Source: Prostheceraeus crozeri (taxonomy: Eukaryota > Platyhelminthes > Polycladida > Euryleptidae). Taken from it: 64,000 nt of DNA. How positions within the stretch are numbered: the stretch's first letter is position 1; each line of letters starts with the position of its first letter. A program made the position numbers and the translations under genes. Shown here one piece after another: positions 56,881-64,000 of the stretch. Location: the NCBI GenBank assembly GCA_907163375.1, contig CAJQUW010002215.1, forward strand, positions 434,001-498,000, read 5' to 3'. The notes below the pieces were generated by a model that saw nothing but the letters and a program-made list of their open reading frames with translations, was not told where the DNA came from and did not search any database.

Positions 56881-57440
56881 GACCGTTCCAGGATACCATA
56901 AAAATTCAAAAAAATAGTATCTTTAAAAACGACATGAATTCATGAATTTTGGCCCCTTTTTCAGGTTTTTAAGACCTAAATTCATAAATTTAGTCCATTT
57001 AAAAAGTATCATTTTTCAAAAAAATAGTATTTTTAAAAACGACTAAATTCATGAATTTTGGTCATTTTTTCAGGTTATGAAGACCTAAATTCATAAATTT
57101 AGGCGTTTTTAAAAATATCCAATTTTTCAAATTTTTCAAAATCTCAAATTTGAGAATTACAATTTTACACCCGCCCTTAAAATCATGACCGTTCCAGGAC
57201 ACCGAAAAAATCAGAAAAGTCAAGAATCTCAAATTTGAGATTATGACATTTTACCCACCCTTAAAATCATGACCGTTCCAGGACACCGAAAAAATCATAA
57301 AAGTTAAGAATCTCAAAATTTGAGAATTACAATTTTCTCGCTTAAATTATGACCGTTCCAGGATACCGAAAATCATAAAAGTTGAGAATTTCAAATTCAT
57401 GAATTTTATCCATTTTTCATGTTTTTAAAATATGAGATAA
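56881..57440. repeat. Left subterminal repeat region of second Polinton
   Basis: GACCGTTCCAGGA(T/C)ACCG occurs at 56881, 57187, 57271 and 57351; the last three are 84 and 80 bp apart. A second unit, AAAAATAGTATYTTTAAAAA with a TTCATGAATTTTGG core, occurs at about 56916 and 57023. The AATTCATGAATT and CTCAAATTTGAGA cores are themselves palindromic. Possible protein-binding or replication-related sites. Confidence 0.85.
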
Positions 57441-57474
57441 CTAAAATTATGTGACTAATAATATTTCTTTAAAA

Positions 57475-58191
57475 ATGGAAGAAACAAAAGTGGATGAAAA
57501 AAAAGTGGAAGAAACCGCAAGAATATATCCTTCGTTATCACAGTTAAAAATAAGTGAATTGAATAAAGAAAAACACAAAGATAGAGTTAGGTATATGAAA
57601 GATAAGGAATCTCAATTATTATTAAGATTAGAGCATTATAAAAAATTAAGAAAGAGATGGAGTAAAGTTAAGAATGTAACACAAGGAATTGGCATATTCT
57701 TAACAATAAGTTTAGGTGCTTTAACAATTGTTATATCTTCAGGTGTTTTAGTAAATCCAGTAGTTGCTCCAGCTTTAACAGGTACGGGTGCTTTTGCAAC
57801 TTCACTTGTTACAATGTTAGATAAATCCTTAATAACTAAGAAACGAAAATCATTAAAAACTAAGCATTTACATATTAAAGAAGTCTATGACAAATTGCAT
57901 TACTACTTTCAAAGAGTATGTGATGATAATGTTATTACGTTAGATGAGATTGAAAAATTTGATCAAATAGCTAATGAAGTAAATCAAATATCATTTCAAT
58001 TACAGTCAGAAAAAGTTGATGATAAGAATAGACAGGATGGCAAAATTTCTGGTGATGGTAAAATTTCTAATGAAGAAAATGACAAAATTTTTTTAGAAGA
58101 GCTAAAAACTTTGAGCGAAAATTTAAGCAAAACTTTATTAAACAAAACTGAAAACGAAAAGATGTCAGACAACAAAGCAATAAAAAAATAA
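57475..58191 (+). CDS. Polinton left-end membrane-type protein (about 239 aa)
   Basis: Start chosen at the ATG after TTTAAAAATGG, the element's motif. Residues 1-65 are charged helix, 71-113 a long hydrophobic region (GIGIFLTISLGALTIVISSG then PVVAPALTGTGAFATSLV) likely forming two membrane segments, and the rest charged helices. Similar unnamed proteins occur at Polinton ends (family recollection). The first 60 or so residues also occur, inverted, at the right end of the left copy. The frame looks whole. Confidence 0.6.
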   Translation: MEETKVDEKKVEETARIYPSLSQLKISELNKEKHKDRVRYMKDKESQLLLRLEHYKKLRKRWSKVKNVTQGIGIFLTISLGALTIVISSGVLVNPVVAPALTGTGAFATSLVTMLDKSLITKKRKSLKTKHLHIKEVYDKLHYYFQRVCDDNVITLDEIEKFDQIANEVNQISFQLQSEKVDDKNRQDGKISGDGKISNEENDKIFLEELKTLSENLSKTLLNKTENEKMSDNKAIKK

Positions 58192-58257
58192 TTTCTTCAG
58201 TAAAATGTTTTTGCTTTATTCCAATGTTACCACAAAATTCAAATATTATATTTTAAA

Positions 58258-58441
58258 AATGGATAAAATTAGAGCTGATAATTCTAAAAGAATAAAACAA
58301 TTAGAAGAGTTAATAAAACAAAGAAATATTATGAAAGAAAATCATCTTCAACATAGAATGATAAAAGCTGGTATTCAATCTGATATGTTTGAAAAAATGC
58401 AGCAAACCGAGCAAGTAAAAACTGATTTGAGAAAACTATGA
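58258..58441 (+). CDS. Small coiled-coil Polinton protein (60 aa)
   Basis: Start after TTTTAAAAATGG; protein opens MDKIRADNSKRIKQLEELI and is charged and helical throughout. Its stop overlaps the next start in ATGA, suggesting coupled translation from one transcript, unusual for a eukaryotic element unless reinitiation or leaky scanning is used. Function unknown. Confidence 0.6.
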
Positions 58442-59085
58442 AACCATTTAAAACTCTAGAAAAAGAAAGTACAAATAATGATAAACAAATTGATATAACA
58501 GATCCAGAGCACAAAACTATATTAGATGACTATGGATTACTAGAATCAATCATTAATAAGAAATTACCAAAATCTATGCAATTTGAACATTCTATTTCAT
58601 TTATAGATGGAAAACAATACCTAGATTTTATCTCGGACAAAAAGAAATATTTCCACAACCTTTTCGAGATTTAATTTTTTCACCAGATAAATCTCCTTTT
58701 AGTTTAGATAGAAATTTTGTTGATCTTTTAAGAGGAGCAGATTTAAATAATTATGCTGTAGAAGATCTCATAAAATATAAAGCTATGTTAGATAGAGTTA
58801 AAGCAGGAAAAACTCTTAAACGTTATAGAGAATTAGAAAATTTATTATCAACGGGAGTTAAAGCAGGAAAAGGTTTTAAAACAGAAACAACTGTATTTTT
58901 ACCAGATGATCCACAAGAATTACTAAATAGATTAAATATTTTAATATCTGCAATAAAAGAAGGACATAATTCTAGTTTCAATGAAATTCATGCTATATTG
59001 AAAAGACTGTTAGAAAAGAAGATTCTAAATGAAGAGGATTATAAAAGTATAACGAACCGAAGGTTCTAGGGCTTCGCCCGTAGCT
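58438..59085 (+). pseudogene. Conserved Polinton protein of unknown function, second copy
   Basis: Homologue of 105-739. It shows DITDPEHKTILDDYGLLES, FEHSISFIDGKQYLDF, LPDDPQELLNRLNIL and a helical C-terminal end. Broken. Confidence 0.6.
59069..59079. repeat. Short GC-rich hairpin in Polinton intergenic DNA
   Basis: GGGCTTCGCCC, a perfect 4-bp stem with a TTC loop, stands out in otherwise AT-rich DNA. Related GCGAAGC/GCTTCGC strings occur at about 10146, 12349 and 59976. Confidence 0.6.
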
Positions 59086-59143
59086 GAAATATGTTGTTTC
59101 TAATTTTTATCTATAGTATTTATTCAAATTTTTTAGTTAAAAA

Positions 59144-59947
59144 ATGTCTTCGAGAGAATTATCATCAGTAGATTTTGACAAATTTAATAATCATTTAGAA
59201 AATTTGACAGAGATTTTGGGTTCATCAAAATTTAGTACGACGTTAAAAATTATAACAACTACTTCATCACACACTTGTAATTTAGAACCCATTCTACATT
59301 TGGAACAAAGTAAAAGTTATCAAATTGCATTGACTGGTTTCTCCACATTTAACACTATTCAAAACGGTATCAAAGATGTGAATGACCAATTTAGATATTC
59401 TACTGATAAAGGAAAAATGTGGAAAGTACTAATTTTTCTTCGTTGTTCTTACGAAGTTGAATCAATATCAAATGAAATTAAGAGACATTTAGGTATACCA
59501 TTTAAAGATAAGAAACAATTACATTTTGCAGTTGAACCGGCATTTAATAAATTTTCTCTTACTTTAGACGAAAATCATCAAGTTGATTTTAATCATGATA
59601 GATCATTGTCAAAGCTATTAGGATTTAATAAACAAACCTATAGTCAAGGTTATCATTTAGGTGAGAAGATTCCAAAAATAACTGAAATAAATTCAATTGT
59701 TGTACATTGTGACATTATTGAAGGAGGATATATAAATGGCAAATTATCAAATTTGATATTCAGTTTTCCAGCTTTTACTGTACCCATTGGTTATAGATTA
59801 AATGTATTTCCCCAAACATTAATATATTTCCCTATTACAAGAAAAACTATTAACAACATTAACATTAGAATCACTGATGAGAAAGGACAAGACATAAATT
59901 TTGGAGGTGAAGAGATTATGATAGATCTTTTGGTTCGAGAGGTATAA
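59144..59947 (+). CDS. Penton/minor-capsid-like protein, second copy (267 aa)
   Basis: About 94% identical to 806-1594, with a slightly longer N-terminus. It keeps FSTFNTI, VVHCDIIEGGYING and the GGEEIMIDLLVREV end. Start after GTTAAAAAATG. A 21-bp unit starting GTTCGAGAGGTATAAACTC is present twice around its end. The frame looks whole. Confidence 0.75.
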   Translation: MSSRELSSVDFDKFNNHLENLTEILGSSKFSTTLKIITTTSSHTCNLEPILHLEQSKSYQIALTGFSTFNTIQNGIKDVNDQFRYSTDKGKMWKVLIFLRCSYEVESISNEIKRHLGIPFKDKKQLHFAVEPAFNKFSLTLDENHQVDFNHDRSLSKLLGFNKQTYSQGYHLGEKIPKITEINSIVVHCDIIEGGYINGKLSNLIFSFPAFTVPIGYRLNVFPQTLIYFPITRKTINNINIRITDEKGQDINFGGEEIMIDLLVREV

Positions 59948-60049
59948 ACTCCCGTTCGAGAGGTATAAACTCCCACGCGAAGCTAGAGAAGTTTAATTTT
60001 CTTCTTCTTCTTTAAAAACAAAAAATAAAAATATATTTTTTTATTAAAA

Positions 60050-60816
60050 ATGAGTGAAGTACCCCCATTAAATAAAAAAAAACTCAAATTTAATCATCAT
60101 CCAAATTTATCTAATAAAGTTTTGTCAGTTATTTGCGGAAGATCAGGTTGTGGAAAAACGTATCTATTATTTAAAATTTTAACGACTCCAAATTTTTTGG
60201 ATTATAACAATCTTATAATTTGTACAACAACAGCAGAACAGTCCGTCTATCAATTTTTAAAATATGGATTTGAAAATAATCTTAAAAAACAGCAATTGCT
60301 TCATTATTCAAAGAATATGAAAAATCTGAAGATGAAGAAGAAATAAGTTCGTGGTGTGAAGAAGCAGCAAAAAATAATCAGTTAGTTGAATCCAATAAAA
60401 ATAAGCATATAAAGATACAATTAATAGATGATAGTGGTAATATGCAAGATCCTAGTAAACTAGATAAAACAATGAAACATTGTGTAATTTTTGATGATTG
60501 TGTTAATGATAGAAATCAGTCAGTTCAGAGAAATTATTTCACAAGAGGTAGACATAATAACTGTAGTGTTTTTTATTTAACACAAAGTATGTATTCATTA
60601 GACGGAATGTTATTAGAAAGAATGCAAATATATTTATACTATTTGAAATAAATGCAGGAAACTTAAGTGATTTGTTAAGAGATTTATGCGTAAGAAATAA
60701 AGATGAATTTAAACAATCGTGTAACAATGCTTGGTCAAAAGATTATGGCTTCATTACAATTAATATTGATAAAAAAAATCATGATAGAGTTATAGAACAC
60801 TTGTTTGCCGAGTGAT
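60050..60816 (+). pseudogene. FtsK/HerA-type packaging ATPase, second copy
   Basis: Contains Walker A GRSGCGKT, Walker B-like HCVIFDDC, a downstream FTRGRHNNCSVFYLTQSMYS block (the sensor region of A32-like ATPases) and a DRVIEHLFAE end. Start after TATTAAAAATG. It is convergent with PolB, about 85 bp apart. Broken. Confidence 0.85.
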
Positions 60817-60901
60817 AAAAAATATACAAATATAGTGTTATAATATTTTATTTTTTTATTTTATGTATATATCAAATTTGTCCATCTTAGAAATTAGAAA
60901 A

Positions 60902-63900
60902 TTAAAAAGGTGAAGTAGTTATTCCATCAGGTAAAATTTTTCTTTTATCATCAAATGGATCTAATGCTAATTTATGTTCTTCTTCTTCTTTGAATTAAGT
61001 CTATAATTACATGCTGTTTTTATTTCATTATTAAATAATGCATTTTTATAATCTTGAAATGTTATTTGATGAGCCACTGATGCCTTTGAAATTCCTTTTA
61101 ATGTTTTATGTGTTTTAATATTATTAGTTGTGTTATAACAATAACATTTAGATTTTAAAAATATAGCTTATGTTATGAAATCTTCATTTCCTTCTAATTC
61201 ATCTTTTACTTACCATAAATCAGAAGGATGAATGATATCTTTTATTTTATTAATTTCTTCATCAAGTGAAGAATTATACGGTATTGTTAATTCTAAGAAA
61301 ACAGAATCGGTATCTGTAAAGTGTAATTTATAGTTTTTGCCATAAGCAGGTGCTAAATAATCATATATAAATCTATACATAAATAGTTTAGCTAATTCTA
61401 ATATAGTGAATCCAATAAAATTAAACTTATCATGTTTTACGGTAATTCGACGTAAATGTACAGCACATAGTTCATCACTAAATCTAGTAGTTCTTTTATA
61501 TGTAGGTTTCCTTGTTAAATTTTGAAACCTATCTCTATCATAAATTATTTCAATATTTTGTCTATTACGCACATTTTCTAAAGTCTTACCATAAAATGCA
61601 TTATTCATTAATTTGAAGAACACGTTTCCAAAATCATCTTTATTTCTTTTAGCTATTTTACGTTTTTCAATATTGAACTCTATATAATCTTTTAACCACC
61701 TAGATTTTCTATACACTAGTTTCCGGTGAATTTTTAAAAGAATCATTCCATGATCTAAATACCAATCTAGCATTCTTCCTTCAACAACATACTTTCCTTT
61801 ATTGCTTTGTGTTAACATAAGTTTTTTTGTTGGTCTGTATTTCTTAGGAATTAAAGATTTTTGATAATCTGAAAAATCCTCTATATTGGGAATTTTGTTT
61901 TCGGGACAGAATGGATAATATTTTGTTTTATCTTTTATTTCATCAGGATATACTAAATCAACTTCATATATATAACCATGATTATAATTTCCATCATATG
62001 TTTTTTGATAATCAAGAATATTACACCATTCCATCTCACCTGTTGGTAATTCTTGTATCATGCAAGAAGAATATAAGCTATTAAAATCATAATATAACAA
62101 ATAGTTTTCTCTCATGATTTCATCAACTGCTGCTTGACTAACTTCATTTGATATAAGTCCTTCTATATTTTGATTAAACAATTTTATAAACTGATCGCTT
62201 TCTTCTGGAGATAAAGGTTTCATTATTCCATAATCATCAGGATTTACCTTTTTATTGTAACACTGTACATAACGATTACCTAAAACTGATGAAACTCTAC
62301 CTCTAATTCCAGATTCAAAAAATAATAATTTATCATATGTATTTTCTTTATAATGTTTAAGTTTAACACCAGTATGTTTTAATCCTGCTAACCATGTTAA
62401 ACCATGGTGTAGAATAACAATAACATGCATCTATTCCATAATATTCTAAACACATATCACGAAAGTTTTCAAATAGATCAGCTAGTATTAACACATCTAT
62501 CTTAAGATATTTCATTGTATAATCGTACATTGTTCTACAATTTAACTCTCTCCAATTTTTTTCAGCTTCTGCATAATCTTCTTCAGATAATTGTGATTGT
62601 TTTAATGTTGATTTAAATTTATTTATTGGAGGAAGTTGTTTTTCTTCCATAATTTTATTCACAGAATTAAAATCTCCAGTTATATATTCATACGGAAATA
62701 TTCCATTTAAAGGTTTTAAATTATATTTATTTAATATTTCACATCGTTCAGGTTTCAAAGTTTTTCCCATAACATCTAATGAATAAGGAGTAAAAAATCT
62801 AAATGCATCTAAAATTCTAATACAACCTAAATGCATTGAAAAATATTCTTCTTCTGTTTTACATAGTACATTTATTTGTTGTTGTTGATATTTTTCAGAT
62901 GAAAATAAATCTTTCATTACTAGATGGAAATCATATTCAGAACCATTGTAGAAATATAGAGGAACACAGTTATATTTAAATTTATTAGCATTAAGATTAC
63001 AAGACTTATGTGCTGCACCTCTATATAATCCATTTAGATGATCATGATCTTTTATTTTATCAATATGTCTACCTCTGCCAGTTTTACAATTATTTGTAAA
63101 TTCTTTTCCACAGTAATAACAATTTTTTTCATAAGCAAAATTAATTTTTTCTTCATCGGTTAATGGAAGCATTGGTATATTTGTTTATAGCAATTGTGAA
63201 AAACGACCTTGCAATTCTTCTACTTTCTTTGTAAACATTTCTGAACTATCTTCACCATAGTATTGATAATATTCTGATTTAAATAATTCAGGATAATTTG
63301 AATGAATGTACATTCCCCAACATAATGGTTTTTGTTCAAATAAATATTTTTCTTTACTTTGTTCAGGTGCACTTTTTTCATAATTATCATTTTCAGAATT
63401 ATCATTTTCAGAATTTTGTGTCATATTAACATTTTATGCTTCAAAATCACAATAAATATTAAAGGGTACTTTATTTTTAAAATACCATTTATTATATTCT
63501 AAATAATCATCTTTTGGAAATGTGTTTCTGACTGCTTCATTTTGTTGACAATTCTCCAAATGTCTATTCATTTCTTCTAAAGTTCTAAAACTTGTCATAC
63601 ATTGAAGACAAGGAAAATTTGTATTATCTGAAGTTTTTGTAAATATAGAAACAACTTTACACAATATAAAATGACCCTGATAATATAATATATTCGCTTG
63701 TGATGGTAGTTTTCTTTGTTTCAATTTTTCAAATTTATCTTTATATATTTCATGTGTTTCGTCAATTTCTTTTGTAAGATTAAATGTATTTCGAAGAAAA
63801 TTTTGATTTAATATTTGTAGCTGATAAATATATTTTTTATCATATTGTTCTTTATATTGTTGTTGACATTTTTTTAAACATTCATTTATTTTTTCATTGG

Positions 63901-64000
63901 TTTCATTTTCTTCAATATTTAATTCTTTATTGTCTTCATTTAATTTTTGTATCATTTCTATCTTATTTTGATATTTATGGCCGTATTCTTGTACTAAAAT
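60902..64000 (-). pseudogene. Protein-primed PolB, second copy, 5' end outside window
   Basis: Shows in order a CLQCMTSF finger, exonuclease I (YCDFEA), an HNH-like insert (CYYCGKEF, DHDHLNGLYRGAAHKSCNLN) and exonuclease II (NGSEYDFHL). Then come exonuclease III (KYLKIDVLILADLF), Pol A (YYDFNSLYSS), Pol B (LMNNAFYGKTLEN), Pol C (FTDTDSVFLEL) and the LDPFDDKRKILPDGI end. These are the motifs of the Polinton-type protein-primed polymerase. Broken. Confidence 0.9.

Larger units (their letters stand above)
56867..64000. mobile_element. Polinton/Maverick element, right copy, left part (runs off window)
   Basis: The left end is placed at AGTAATGGGC (56867). Visible parts are subterminal repeats, a membrane-type protein, two small proteins, the penton/minor-capsid-like protein, the packaging ATPase, and most of PolB on the minus strand. 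Order and strand match the left copy. It is broken, with about half a dozen or more breaks in the visible part, but is better kept than the left copy. The subterminal repeats are unlike those of the left copy, so these are related sub-families or recombinants. Confidence 0.9.

Overview
The window looks like invertebrate animal DNA, AT-rich and probably from a marine species (low confidence on that). The evidence is a spliced, intron-rich host gene of an animal membrane-protein family (TMEM144) and a mix of Polinton, Penelope-like, CR1/L2-like, Tc1/mariner, hAT-like and piggyBac-like elements. Nothing in it is bacterial. Only one host gene is supported. Nearly all other recognisable protein-coding sequence belongs to mobile elements.

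Layout. 1-12379: right part of a Polinton/Maverick (adintovirus-like) fossil with packaging ATPase, protein-primed PolB, fibre-like protein, capsid proteins, pX-like protein, parvovirus-type PLA2, integrase, adenain-type protease and a terminal repeat. 12380-15200: no genes seen. 15205-18560: a CR1/L2-group LINE (minus) with one uninterrupted 1003-codon ORF. 18560-30690: gene-poor DNA holding an 878-bp hAT element, a MADF-domain remnant, a dead Tc1/mariner transposase cut by a 256-bp MITE, and a candidate hAT element. 30690-32330: a 5'-truncated Penelope-like element (PLE). 32702-44995: the last four exons of a TMEM144-family transporter-like gene. Its introns hold a PLE fragment, an antisense LINE with two ORFs, a foldback hairpin, a LINE tail and a 1,032-bp hAT-like element. 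46576-47030: probable piggyBac remnant. 48240-53780: a PLE and its inverted 5'-truncated twin, flanked by a 12-bp direct repeat, with an uninterrupted mariner inserted later. 55620-56550: LINE tails. 56867-64000: left part of a second Polinton fossil, related to the first.

How the parts relate. The two Polintons share gene order and about 94% protein identity over the one gene compared, but have different subterminal repeats. In both, most genes on either strand start at a TAAAAA-ATG-like motif. The transposon stretch gives relative ages: the Tc1/mariner transposase is older than the MITE inside it, and the Penelope pair is older than the mariner inside it. The mariner's exact ends are confirmed by an empty site in the inverted twin.

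Limits. Family calls come from motifs read by eye, without searches. The Polintons are described as fossils only. Both run off the window, so their full length and target-site duplications cannot be seen.
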